From Polytrichum commune (Eukaryota; Streptophyta; Polytrichopsida; Polytrichales; Polytrichaceae), in the NCBI GenBank assembly GCA_950295325.1, contig OX485803.1, positions 72,555,554-72,619,553 of the forward strand: DNA of 64,000 nt. Direction: 5' to 3'. Position 1 is the stretch's first letter, and each line of letters opens with the position of its first letter. The notes under the pieces are model-generated. The model was given only the letters and a program-made list of their open reading frames with translations. It had not been told where the DNA came from and made no database searches. Positions 34,101 through 45,016 of this stretch are shown piece after piece. The translations under genes were made by a program, and so were the position numbers.

Positions 34101-34931
34101 AGCTACCCATTGTGAGGATAGGAGCGAAGATGTTGTGTTTCCACCTTTCTCGAGGGAGGATTCGGTTTCCACGTGTGGTATAGTGGAAACTGTGCCATCA
34201 CGGAAAGCGGATCAGGCTGGTTTTGTAGACCCAAAACTTCCTCCACCTTTCCCCCCGTCAAAGGGGGGTGGCACGCGTCGGATACTTGAGCGGGACACCT
34301 TCCCGAGGGAGGGCTGCCCCCATCGAAACACTAGTCTAAGGGAGTAGTAGTTAGAAAGAGGAAGTGGAGATAGGGAGACAACCCTAAGAAATCAACTCAA
34401 AGGGTGAAATCCTGATGAACAACTACCAAGTCTCTCTGAGCATTCTAGCCTAAAACACTAGAATTATGGTCCTTGTGACACGGTCGAAAATCTAGTGGAT
34501 AGTGGAAATACAGGTCATATCCGCTACCTCTATCGCGGAAACCTTATCCCGGAAGTCATGACCCGTAATAAGGAATCTTAGAATGGAGTGTATATAGTTG
34601 TTAAACTATGGATTCGGGACGCTGAGTCTATTGTTGTTACTACTCTAGGGTGGGAGCTTGTTCATACTTTGTGTTGTGTCCCTACCTCGGTCCACTACCG
34701 GGAAGGCGGAAATTTCCGTGCTATAATTTCCGTAATATCCCGGATTTCTTAATCCGATTTGTGTTAACTTAGTTTCTGGTGTTTCTTGTGTGTGTGTGTT
34801 AGTCAAATATTTCCTCTCTCTGGTATTGTAAACAACCGTAGGTTCTTCGTGGGAACGAACTTGGCACGGCTGTGACGTGTTACGCATTTATCAGGTTAAT
34901 GTAATGAATACGCCACTACCGTGCTACGACA
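31105..34931 (+). repeat. 3' LTR, 3.83 kb, containing an ORF
   Basis: It starts TGTCGCGGCC immediately after the polypurine tract and ends GCTACGACA. The terminal TGTCG/CGACA is inverted, with TGTCGCGGC against TGTCGTAGC on the other strand. The downstream flank switches at once to DUF7869-gene-like sequence, supporting 34931 as the edge. This is long for an LTR. The second copy needed for proof is outside or lost. The 3' half (33242-34931) has no gene. Confidence 0.7.
31361..33241 (+). pseudogene. Decayed accessory ORF within the LTR
   Basis: ATG 31361 opens a frame that shifts near 31600 and again near 32200, with stops at 32002 and 32543; the last frame runs to 33241. Recognisable parts are a conserved block IYGFKQGEEG, DPKYGYFMKDC, FLVPIFSPEKPYNITLTL, VVDWGSIIGELVH and FLFHLYAYENLL, known from retroelement-associated plant proteins. 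A Lys/Arg-rich region, a leucine-rich coiled-coil (RELERKVDHLTAEKRK) and a Pro/Val-rich tail ending in KKRKDKE follow. The block has the same L-x-W-x-VH layout as the N-terminal domain of the two genes at 3.4-9.6 kb. Function unknown. Confidence 0.55.
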
Positions 34932-35055
34932 ACTACAATACGGAAAGATGATGGGGGACGGTTACTAGCATGCCTAATGTAATGGTCGTCCACATATTAA
35001 ATTCCTCACGCACCTCTCTATTTTCCAAAAGGCTAGCCTCCGAAGCTTGTACATT
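34932..35055 (-). pseudogene. Fragment of a DUF7869-type gene
   Basis: The plus-strand sequence from ACTACAATACGGAAAGATG to cgaagcttgtacat matches the reverse complement of 24785-24655 at high but imperfect identity. It is the right-hand flank of the retroelement insertion. Confidence 0.8.
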
Positions 35056-35891
35056 TAAATTGGAATATATATATAAGATCAAGATCTTGGCAATTTTAGA
35101 ATTTTCTTGCGCTATTCCATAAATCTATAATTTTCTTAAAAAGTATGGAAAAATATTTTGCTACTTTCTTAGATAAATTCCAAAGACTATTCTACTATAT
35201 CAATGTCATTATCACTATTTGTATATACTATACCAAATCTATTTCGTATTTTGTACTGTCAAAGATTGTTTCATACGTTGTGCATCATTGTGGCTTCCAT
35301 GAACAAGTCATTTTTTTTTCATGTTTTCTCAATAAAAACAAATTTATTTGTACATCACATATTTTATCTATAATTGGAGCATCAATCTTCTATAAATTCA
35401 TTTTTTTACTTCAACAATTCCAACTAATTTTTCCCCTATAGTTCAATTTTTTTTCATAATTCTTCTAGCTAGTTTGTTATCTGCTTCTACAACCCATTCA
35501 TCTTCAATTTCTTCATTGTGTATACTAGTCTTCCCTTCATTGTGCATAAATTATGCAAGACTATGCAAATAGTTATAATATCTGGCATATTCTTCACAGT
35601 TATCTCTGATCGCTTCATTATTAGTCTCCATGTGACCTTCAAAATACTAAATGTCATTTTTTACACACATTCAAGTTGAAGACCAAACACAAATTCCAGT
35701 TTGCCTCCTTCTTTAATAATACAACAATTCCACCCTTACACAGGCAATACATTCAAAGCATGTAAAGCATGTATAAAAGCATGTATAATCCTAAGAGCAA
35801 AATCAGGCTCCTCCTCTTCTCCTCCATTGCAACCATGCTTGCTGAAATTCAAGGTACAAACAAGCAAAAACAAAAAGTGAAGCCAAGAGAA
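35056..35891. other. AT-rich gene-free interval
   Basis: No gene, RNA or structured repeat recognised. The last 12 bases are the left target-site copy of the following element. Confidence 0.45.
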
Positions 35892-36239
35892 CACTACACT
35901 AAATAGGTAGATTAGTGTTGGAAACACTAATAGTCGACGAAAACGCTAAATGTAAATTGTCTCTATAGTGTTAGAACACTAAATGTCAACTCTAACACTA
36001 TTCGTACCAAGTAGTAACTTTAAATATTTACATGAGCGCATTTAGTGTTAGATGATATTTTGTAAATCTTGGAATGAAGAATTGAAGGAAGAAGAATATG
36101 AGAACCGCGTAAAAGGTATAATTTGTTCAAACCCTATTCAAACACTAATTGTAATATCAGTTGAAAATTAGTGTTTTAGGTAACTATTGCATCTAACACT
36201 AATCTTCATCTAACACTAATCTACCTATTTAGTGTAGTT
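35892..36239. mobile_element. 348-bp MITE with 12-bp target-site duplication
   Basis: Terminal inverted repeats share 27 perfect bases (ACTACACTAAATAGGTAGATTAGTGTT) after a mismatched first base. The element is flanked by AAGCCAAGAGAA at 35880-35891 and 36240-36251. The interior repeats AACACTAA/TTAGTGTT several times and encodes nothing. A CACTA-like start with a 12-bp duplication is unusual; MULEs make 9-11 bp duplications and CACTA elements 3 bp. Confidence 0.85.
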
Positions 36240-37193
36240 AAGCCAAGAGAATAGTCAAAGTTGTGCATATATTAAAAAAAATCCGCACTTTCATTTTTTG
36301 GTCCATGGTTATTCCTCTTGGTGTACATTTGGTTTACACCTCGTGAGGGACCCAAGGCTTTCTAAAATGATTTTTCGAGAACTCGGAATGGGAAAAGCCA
36401 TCTTCCATGGTGCATGGTGTAAACCGGCCCTAAATATGAATGGCACATTACGTGATGCACAAGATAATTACCTTCCGAATCCCAAGCTCTATTTTTGAAA
36501 CATCTAACATTGCATGGCACGGTCAGCATCCAGTAAGCACTTCTGGACTTGGGACTGCAGGAATACTACAATGGCGGGATCCACTCCCTGTTCCCTATGC
36601 CGACCTTTTTATCCTCTCAGTGCCGACATTTTCACCCCCCATCTTTTACGAGTAATCGGAGCCTATGTCGTGTCCAATCCTGAGTCACGATATGTCTTTC
36701 CCCAATTTACAAATTGTGATTGCACCTTGTGAGAGATTTGCACACAGATAATCCTCTGGAAGGCTTGTTCACATGCCTGCATTTTATCTTTGTGATATTT
36801 ATCGCCTCCGATGATCAAGTTGAAGGCAACCTTCTTATTGAAACAACTCTCAAGTCAACGCCATTACGAGGGGAATGGGGGGAAATGTTGAACTTCAGGC
36901 ATGCATGTCGTTACTAATTAACCTGCCGCAGTTGATTCAGTCGAACCTTCGTGCATAAGAACTTCGAAAACCTCCTTGTGAGGTCAACCCAAATGCGGTG
37001 CTCGGATTCGAGGACCATGTCATCGACGTATTAGAATGTATATAACAAAACTTGACGTGCGCTTCTGAATTCACTTCATCTGCATCTCCCAGCTTCTTCC
37101 TACACATCTGCACTTCACTACGCACATAGCGCAAGTTGCAGTAGTTTGGAACTCAGCAGACGCAATCTTTAGTTCTGATTTCCAACTACAGCA
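36240..37193 (+). promoter_or_regulatory. Upstream region of the first germin-like gene
   Basis: TATATAA at 37039-37045 lies about 150 bp before the ATG. A block at 36510-36640 (gcatggcacggtcagc... ccgacctttttatcc) has relatives upstream of the second germin-like gene (45030-45150) and at 51000-51150. Confidence 0.55.
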
Positions 37194-37853
37194 ATGGAGA
37201 GACTTAGCATTCTGGTTCTAGCCGCAGTGGCGGCTCTATTCGCCGTCGCGGCAATGGCCAGCGACGCAGACAACATCAATGACTACTGCCCAGCCGACCT
37301 CAAGAGCATGCTCACAATCAACGGCATTCCTTGTAAGAGCGCCAAGGACATCACTGTCCAGGACTTCATGTTCTCTGGATTCCAGAAGCCCGCCACTGTT
37401 GCCCCAGGTGGCATTGTCATCACCCCTGGCTTCGCTGGAGTCAACTTCCCCGGATTGAACACCCTGGGCCTCTCCTTGGCTCGCATCGACTACGACATGG
37501 GTGGCCTCGTTCCCGTTCACACTCATCCCAGAGCCACCGAGGTTTTGTTTGTGTTGAGCGGCGAGATCTACATGGGATTTGTTGACACCGCAGGGAAGCT
37601 GTTCGCTGCCACTCTGAAGGAGGGTGATGTGTTCGTCTTCCCCAAGGGTTTGGTGCACTTCCAGCTGGAGACAGGAAAGGGCAAGGCCGCATCCATCTCC
37701 GTGTTGGGAGCCCAGAACCCTGGCGTGCAGCTGATCGCTTCAGCATTGTTCGGAAGCGCGCCAGCTATCCCCAACGAGGTGTTGGTGAAAGGCTTCGGCG
37801 TCTCCAACGATGAGGTAGAAGAGATCAAGAAGACCTTCCAGCCTGCTCACTGA
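37194..37853 (+). CDS. Germin-like protein (secreted cupin)
   Basis: Single-exon 219-aa protein, the normal germin-like length. An Ala-rich signal peptide (about residues 1-22) precedes the mature start SDADNINDYC. Cys32 and Cys47 are placed for the family's N-terminal disulfide. Cupin box 1 is [20 protein letters not shown], with metal ligands His109, His111 and Glu116; box 2 is GDVFVFPKGLVHFQ, with His145. All four Mn-binding residues are present. Germin-like proteins form apoplastic hexamers tied to cell walls; some have superoxide dismutase or oxalate oxidase activity, which sequence alone cannot assign. It is the first of a local family (see 37961, 45814, 48617) and is near-identical in its core to the 45814 copy. 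Confidence 0.93.
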   Translation: MERLSILVLAAVAALFAVAAMASDADNINDYCPADLKSMLTINGIPCKSAKDITVQDFMFSGFQKPATVAPGGIVITPGFAGVNFPGLNTLGLSLARIDYDMGGLVPVHTHPRATEVLFVLSGEIYMGFVDTAGKLFAATLKEGDVFVFPKGLVHFQLETGKGKAASISVLGAQNPGVQLIASALFGSAPAIPNEVLVKGFGVSNDEVEEIKKTFQPAH

Positions 37854-37960
37854 AAGTGCAGCTGTTCGTTATGGACCCGTAGTCGATAGGTTGAAGAACT
37901 CCTGTTTGTGATGAAAGTCTTCAAGACTAGCGTGAGGTTTCGCTTATAGAGGTGTAGACC

Positions 37961-38025
37961 AAGGGCTTCAGTATCACAGACAGCGAGGTGGAGAAATCAA
38001 GAGCATCTTTAAGCCCCATATGTAA
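37961..38025 (+). pseudogene. C-terminal relic of another germin-like gene
   Basis: AAGGGCTTCAGTATCACAGA... to CCCCATATGTAA resembles the last ~21 codons of the germin-like genes (KGFGVSNDEVEEIKKTFQPAH) with a one-base frame slip after GTGGAG. It lies only 110 bp after the stop of the first gene and has no upstream portion. Confidence 0.7.
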
Positions 38026-38944
38026 ATTTGTTGACCCGTGTTAGTAGTTTGTCGGGGTTGTATACAGGGAATTATTTGTGTGGAAGTTCGTAGAGAATCT
38101 GTTGAGGTGTGAATGCCCCATTCAACCAAAAAATTAGAGGAATCAGAGATAGAAACTGCTTTGCAGTAGAGATGGTGGATTCGCCGTCTTCTGTATTACT
38201 TTGAATGCTGATAGTGAATGGATCATACAATTCAAGCAATTTCGTGAAGTGTATGTTTGGATCTACTTGGGCGCATGCTGATCTCTTTCCAATAACTTCA
38301 GTAATGTATCGAATGCATCAAGTTTGCAAAATCAAGGAGCTCTGACCTGTGTACCAAGTTTTCAGTTGCGACCACTGGGCACCCACAGAAAATTGGAAAC
38401 ATTACATTAGGTAAATTGAGACTTCCATTGTCTCAAATCAATATATGGATGACTAAAACATGACGTTACCCTAAACATAAGCTATGGTATATTGGCAAGT
38501 CAATAATAATTAATCCAATCCCAAACTTAATGGTTGGTCAATAAAAACACATCATAGAGAGCACTTGAAACCAACTTCATCAAAAAAAATCAATGGAATG
38601 TAGGCTATTTTAGTATATGGAATAAACCCTTGATCCTTCAGCCTACAAAACTAGTGAATAAATACATATTGATTCCCAAGAAATTCAATAGAATGAACAT
38701 GATAATTATTGGTTATATTATATATGGATAATCATCCTAACCCAAACTTAATAAAATTCCTAAGAATTCCAAATTCTAGCCTAGTTGTATTGAACTCACA
38801 ATGCACATACACTTCCTAGTAATTTACTATAATATAAAATATGATAATACAATACTAGATCAAGTACACATGGGTTGGATATTATTAATGGTTGCTTACA
38901 ACCAAACAACTTAAATTCTACCAAGTTCTCTTTGGCATGATTCA
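38026..38944. other. AT-rich gene-free interval
   Basis: No gene or clear repeat recognised. Confidence 0.45.
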
Positions 38945-39290
38945 CCTGCAAAGCAACCATTTTTGCAAATGTTATGGTACTTTTGAGGGATGGAGAGTGA
39001 CCCACTATGATTTCTCCATGGTTTCCATGTTATGAATATAGAATATGTGTCTATCCAAGTTGGACCATGCTCAAAATCCACCCTCTAGCAAAAATTATGA
39101 TTTGTATCCCAGCGTATGTAATGATGAAACAAATCTTCATTCCGTGTTGTTGGTATGTAGTACTCCACCTAAATCTGTCAAAAATGCAGACCAAAAGTTA
39201 CAAAATCTAGTTGAGATCAACTTCTTGCCACCCAAACCAATTTAGCATATGTCTCATCTCTAGGATGCAAAAAAATATCAAATGTTCGAG
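38945..39290 (-). pseudogene. C-terminal fragment of a DUF7869-type gene
   Basis: Antisense to the plus strand, it matches about 25125-24800 of the gene at 22072-25161 (for example tatgtacttttgagggatgg; catatgtctcatctc-aggacgcaa). It carries many substitutions and small indels and has no intact frame. It is the segment immediately C-terminal to that represented at 34932-35055, but the two pieces are 3.9 kb apart and not in collinear order. Confidence 0.8.
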
Positions 39291-39769
39291 ATTGCACTAT
39301 GTAATTGAAGCACAATAGAACTAGAGATTACACCAAAAATATACATATACAAAGACATATGAACAATGTTTAGAGTGAGATGATCATCCTCACCCCTTGC
39401 CTTGCCCTTTATTGTAATTTTCCTCCTTGATTCATACAATGCATGTGGGATTTCTCAACTCTCATTTTCCCACAAACCATATGGGTTTATTCAAAAGCTT
39501 ATTTATTCTTGTACCTCTAACAATCATAATCTTAAGACTACAAGTAATAATCTAATGCTCTATCTTGAACACATCTAATCTTCTAATGCCAACACTCTCA
39601 CTTTGCAAGTAGTAAAAGCATTTCAATTTCATTCCTTCTAATAGCAATTGTTATCTCTCTATTGCAAGTCCCATGTTTTCAAATGACATAGTTTTTATAC
39701 AATTTCAAAAATTTATTAAAATGTGCCTCACTGGCCTTTTTTTCATCATGTTGGGGCAATATAAGGTTC

Positions 39770-42160
39770 TTCCATCATTCTCCAAACATATGGTGTGTCT
39801 TTGTGAGGTATATTTGCTCCTCTAAAAGCCGCCCATCTCCATCAATACCTAAATTTGATTGCATTCCTTCGTTAGAATTGTCTTGGGATGGAGGTGTTGA
39901 AGAACATCTTTTGTTTGTTGATCCTCCTCTTGGTGCTTAAATTGTAACTAGGTTATCTCCCACTTGGTCCTTACGCTCTTCAATATCTTCACCAAGATCA
40001 AATGAAGGTGATTTGGAAGATTTGTCCACCCCAACTACCCTGAGAGCCTCATTTCTCCCACTTGGATGCACTTACAGATCATTCCCACTACTCATACTAT
40101 CATCTATGAATATAACATCTCACGAACCCCCAAACACGTTTAAAGTGCTATATCCAATGGATTATTTGTTCCCCGTCCCTTATTGTTGGGAAATGCCATC
40201 TTGAGTTGTTGCCCTTCAATGCATATTTCACAAATCAAAGTAGACGTGGTACAAGGAACTTTGCTAAGGTTCATACCACTCACCATACTTTGAAGTGCAT
40301 AAACATGGTTTACATCCAAATGCCAAGGCTAACATTGTTGAAGCTCAAGTGCCCCATCTTTCCTCCATAATTGTATCGAATCAGCCACATCCGCTCCATG
40401 CACCTTTTTAAAGTTTATTTCGTACAAATTACCATAACGTAGTTCCATTGAAACCACCTCTTCATCCAGACCTCTCACGGTATATTCGTTTAGATACAAT
40501 CATATTTTCAATTTATTCGTCAAAAGCTTGTTCACCAAGAGTAAATTTGTTTGCAACTTGGGCATATGAAAGTCATCATCGATACAAATTTTCTTGATAT
40601 TTCTTTTCACCATCACCACAATAACAATGGAATCCATTCCAATCACTTCCACAATGCTATCATCACCCAAATAAATATTGTATGGTACAATTACCTCATG
40701 TGTCAAATGCCACGCTACAAAAAGTCATGTGGTTTGGTGCTCCTGAATCCATGATCCACTCACGGGAGGACACTAGCGAAAATCGTAAAAACAACGTGCG
40801 ATAAAAAATAAGGTCTAATATATTCATTGTAGGTAAATTATGCAAAAAAATGTACATATATAATACGGGGTTTTAAAATAATGAAACATGTTTACATGTA
40901 AAATACCATCACATATAATGGCCTCCTTTATCTAGTCATTATATGTAAAATAGCGTGGAAACAATTACTAGGGGTAGCGGGTTTAGGGAAGGGTATGTGC
41001 TAGTGGATGAAAAAATGCAATTTTCTGTTGAAAATGCTTGGATGAATGGTTTGGCTTGCTTGAACGTTACTGAACCAACAGTTCCAATGTGGAGTTAATG
41101 GTCTCTACCCACATGCCAAGAGGTGCCTAAGGCAAAGGGGCATTTTACCCACGTAAACCCATAAATCCACCAAAAATTTATAATAACTGATAAGGTATAT
41201 TAAAATACAAGCATTTACCTTTATTTTGAAAAACACCATACCTCATAATTTTTTTTGCAAGGTAAACAACCCCCCGATAAATAGGTCCTAAGCGCACGTG
41301 TATGCATTAATTAAAGAGGGAGTGACCTCCCCATGGATCCACTTACACATCACCTTCAAATGTGTTCCATGTTGCGTTACAAATGCATAGTCAGCATCTT
41401 CTTTGATGATCTTAGCATTTTTTTTAATTTTTTTTTTGCCTTATAGCAAAAACGTGTAATGTGGCCTAGTTTGCCACAATAGTGGCACCTCTTGAAATAT
41501 TTATGCTAAGATGAATTGCTTGCTTTGCCTTGATACAACAGCATTGCGGCATTATCACTTTGGGGTTCCTTCTCTTTTCTCTTCAACATCTCATTCATCC
41601 AATATTTTATATTTTATTCTATAGTCAAATTCTTCATTAGCATTTTCATCCAAGGTGGTGATCAAGTATATGTACAAGGGTGACAAACTCTCGAGCAAAG
41701 TCATGACAACATCTTTGTTTCTCATGGGTACTTCCAAGCAAGTGAACTAATCCGCAAGTGCCTTAACCTTGTTGATAAGGTCCAACAAGTCATCACCTTC
41801 TTCTATCTTGCCGTGAAGAACATGTAGCAATTGAACAAAATGTTCGACAAACTCCTCATCTCGTGGATGTTACAAAGGGCCTTCAATGCCTCCATTGGTC
41901 TTTTATAAATTCTAATGTGCACAAGTTGATTATCCGCCAAATTAAGCACAATGATGAACATTGCCATTTTTTCACACCTTTGGTATTTTTTTCTTCACTT
42001 TTGGATCAATGTTGGAAGGTGGAGCTACCTTGGATTCATCCGCAATGTCCCAAAGGTCCACGGAAGCCAATCCCATCTCTAATTTGAACTTCCAAAAGTT
42101 GAAGTTCTCTCCATTGAATTTCTCAATGGCTCTAGCACCTTCGTCTTCAAGTGATGTCAT
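39770..42160 (-). pseudogene. Ty1/copia gag-pol relic with integrase deletion
   Basis: Reading leftward from ATG 42160: gag MTSLEDEGARAIEKFNGENF and FWKFKLEMGL...LWDIADESK; a CCHC knuckle CHYCGKLGHITRFC at about 41490-41450; protease WIMDSGAPNHMT near 40770; YLGDDSIVEVIGMDS and FHMPKLQTNLLLVNKLL near 40680-40510; and GAG-pre-integrase WHLDVNHVYALQSM and CEICIEGQQ at about 40330-40210. Around 40100 the sequence passes from the integrase entry (NPLDIALYK) straight into a charged post-integrase-like segment, so most of the integrase core is deleted. RT and RNase H were not found, and LTRs were not identified. Many stops and frameshifts show it is old. Confidence 0.75.
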
Positions 42161-44266
42161 ATTACACTGAAAGCTTATAATATACTCTCTATTAACTTAA
42201 ATCAACTTTTTCTAAGGTTTTATATCCACTCAAAGGCTTCACAACCCTCAATCAACCTTTCTTAAGCTTAAAAAAAAAACCCCTCGCACCTCAATCTACT
42301 CAAGTTAGATCCTCTTACTTGGTACAACTTGGCACAATCCAAATGCACATAGAGGATAGCATAGGAACAAATAAGAGAGTTCAACACTTACAATGTATGC
42401 CACGTTGGGGATAGATGCCAATGGTTTTTACTGTAAACACACGTGTATCATGTGTTCATGTATTTATGCAAGGTTGACTACATAATGCTTAACACCTTCA
42501 TGTATGCTAACATAATTTTAAACTACAACAAGGTCGTGCACATCATACCAAGATCATATAGGGTTGCAACTATTGTTGAGCACTCATAGACAAAATTATA
42601 TAATTAGAATGTGATGTTAGTATATTGTTGATATATAAATATTATGAAATTTCAATATATGTACTAAGTAATTGTAGCTATTTTGACGTCCACTTACTAA
42701 CATTCAAGATGCAATAATATATTAAGGCTTATTCCTAGATCTACAAATGCTAGATTATTTACATGGTGTTAGACCCCTTGACAAGATGTAGAGCATGAAT
42801 TCCATGGTAATAGGGTGCATTTCTTAAATGTCAAATGTCCCCTTGCATTCCAATTACAGCCAGATTATTCAAATTCCACAAAATATATACTCATAGCTCA
42901 TGTTGTTGGTCATTGTTCATATATTATTGTTCACCGCTAGCTTCCCCCAAGGGAGAGGTATTGTTTTCTCTAGTGTGTACATTGAGAGAGGCTATTAATA
43001 ATTTTGAAACAAATGTAGATTCACAAAAAAGGGCCCTGAAATTTGGAATTTTTTTTATAATAGATGTGCTAATTTCATCCAATTTACAATTCCATCCATT
43101 GTTGTCATATGGTGATAGCTCCCAATGACTTGTATACGCAATGAAAGCCTATATATTCATGATTTATATACTTGTGTATGTAGTGGAGGCATTTATTACA
43201 TTATATTGAAAAGATTAGTATAAATACATGAGTCCATTTTATAGCCTACCATTAGTATGTATACATTTGTTTTCCTCTATAAAAGACTTGTATATAGGGG
43301 GTTTGATTTCATAATCACCCATGCACGTCATTGCCAATGAAGAGTCCATCCCTTGTGCATCCAATGACATAAACCCAATTTGTGTCAAGTCCAATTTATG
43401 ACAGTTCTAGATTGGACTTGACACATGTAAAATGAGTCATGTTGCAATGATCACTTGTTCAAAATAGGAAGCGTGTTCTAGGACCACATTTTCTAGTAGT
43501 GAGTGTTCGTATCATTGAAGTGCTTTGTGAGTGTATTTTATTTATCAACAAAAAACCACCATTTGATTTGAATGGGTGTGTAAAAATTATAATAAAAAAA
43601 AGGAGGAGAAGAAGAAGCTTATAAACTTACATGAGATAATAAGGCAAATGAGGCTTCCTTAATCATAAATCTAATAGAATTTTTGGCTCCTAATCAACAA
43701 TATCGTCACCCTAATTCAAGGGATGAGTGATACATGTTGAGTTAGCCATCACCTTGATGACATTTGGGTTAGTCACCTTCACAAAATTCAACCTACACCC
43801 ATCATCCTCCATAATTAGGAGTGCTACCCACCGAGCCCTAACATGCTTGATTTTTATGAACGAGCTAGGAAAATTTGGAGGCAGCCTGTGACTATGAGGT
43901 GCCGACCAACTTGTATTGTGGGTATTGAACTATAACAAAAAGTCAAGTCGACAACATTTTATCTTACCCATAACCACTTTAGAGACAGGATGCAATCAAT
44001 ATTGGCATTAGACTTGATTATCATTGGCAAATGATCCATGTAGAATATGCTAGTAATGTCATCCATTTACACAACATTGAATGCTAGAATAGTTCCCCCT
44101 ATAACACCAAATTGGGAAGAAGAGAATCTTAGATTTCAAAACTTAGATCAACGCCTTCCTCAACTTTGATGTTAGTGATTTCAAATTCTTTGATCATGTT
44201 TTGCAATTGCCAACCTACTCAAGCTTCTAATGCTCGAATCCATCGGCTAGATCTACAGGGCTAGAT
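42161..44266. other. AT-rich gene-free interval
   Basis: No coding sequence recognised. The first few hundred bases may be the untranslated leader or LTR of the copia relic. Confidence 0.4.
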
Positions 44267-45016
44267 GTGTTCACATTATGCCCCCTCCCCACTTGACATT
44301 AGCTAAGCCTAAAAGTGGGTTCTTAAAAATGAGCGTTCACACCATCGACATTATCTAGTGCCGAGCCTAGTTGGCAAATGATGTGGCATGGCTTAAAAGT
44401 GGAGGTTTTAAGCTAAAACTACCGACCCTCCCATCGGTACCTAGACATGAGGCAAGAATGTAGGACCTCTAAAAGTGTTGCCTCCCGCTCTTGTGATTGG
44501 TTGCTTTTAGTCTTAGCTATGAGGGCACGAGGAGCTCCATTAACAAAAACCGATGGTAAGTTAGTGCGTTCACACATCCTGCTGGCAGGCGCAGGGAGCC
44601 TACTCCGGATTTGGCTCCCTGCTGAATTCGTAGGCAAACTGTTGAGTTCACATGGCAGTTTGCCTACGAATTCAGCAGGGAGCCAAATCCGGAGTAGGCT
44701 CCCTGCGCCTGCCAGCAGGATGTGTGAACGCACTAAGTATTAAGGCATTTGGGGATGGGACAAAAACTATCCAACATTCATTGGTTGGTAGATAAAACAA
44801 TGAACATGTGTGAAAGCTACTTAACTAAAACCTACTTGGAAATCTCCTTTGTAGGTGCATTGGGATAGCCGGACGTGCCCGCTATAACCGAGGGAGCTTT
44901 ACCAGGGTTATAGGGAAGTCTTTGGTTATTTGCTAATGTCAAGTGGGGAGGGGGCATTAGCCTCATCTACTTTAATTCTCCAGTGGCCACTTTGCTTTTC
45001 CAACTAGTGTGAACAC
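44267..45016. mobile_element. Nested inverted-repeat element, about 750 bp
   Basis: A perfect 26-bp inverted repeat (44278-44303 and 44932-44957, ATGCCCCCTCCCCACTTGAC...) and an outer GTGTTCACA/TGTGAACAC pair (44267-44275, 45008-45016) enclose a perfect 81-bp hairpin at 44561-44736. The right arm has ~50 bp between its two inverted segments. No transposase is encoded. A non-autonomous foldback element is likely; target-site duplication is unclear. Confidence 0.6.
44561..44736. repeat. Perfect 81-bp inverted repeat with 14-base loop
   Basis: Arms 44561-44641 and 44656-44736 match base for base by reading, from TTAGTGCGTTCACACATCC to ...AAACTG, around loop ttgagttcacatgg. Mirror-image ORFs on the two strands here are by-products of the symmetry. 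Confidence 0.97.

Larger units (their letters stand above)
25698..34931 (+). mobile_element. 5'-truncated Ty3/gypsy LTR retrotransposon
   Basis: The order is gag zinc knuckle, protease, reverse transcriptase, RNase H, integrase, long untranslated stretch, polypurine tract and 3' LTR, as in chromovirus/Tat-type gypsy elements. The 5' LTR, primer-binding site and most of gag are absent; the left edge is the 65-bp repeat. The right edge (ACGACA at 34931) abuts sequence homologous to the minus strand of the DUF7869-type gene, so the element inserted into such a copy. No target-site duplication can be checked because the left flank is missing. Confidence 0.85.

Noticed and set aside
44419-44743. 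Two ORFs on opposite strands with nearly the same peptide
   Set aside because: They are mirror images produced by the perfect hairpin.
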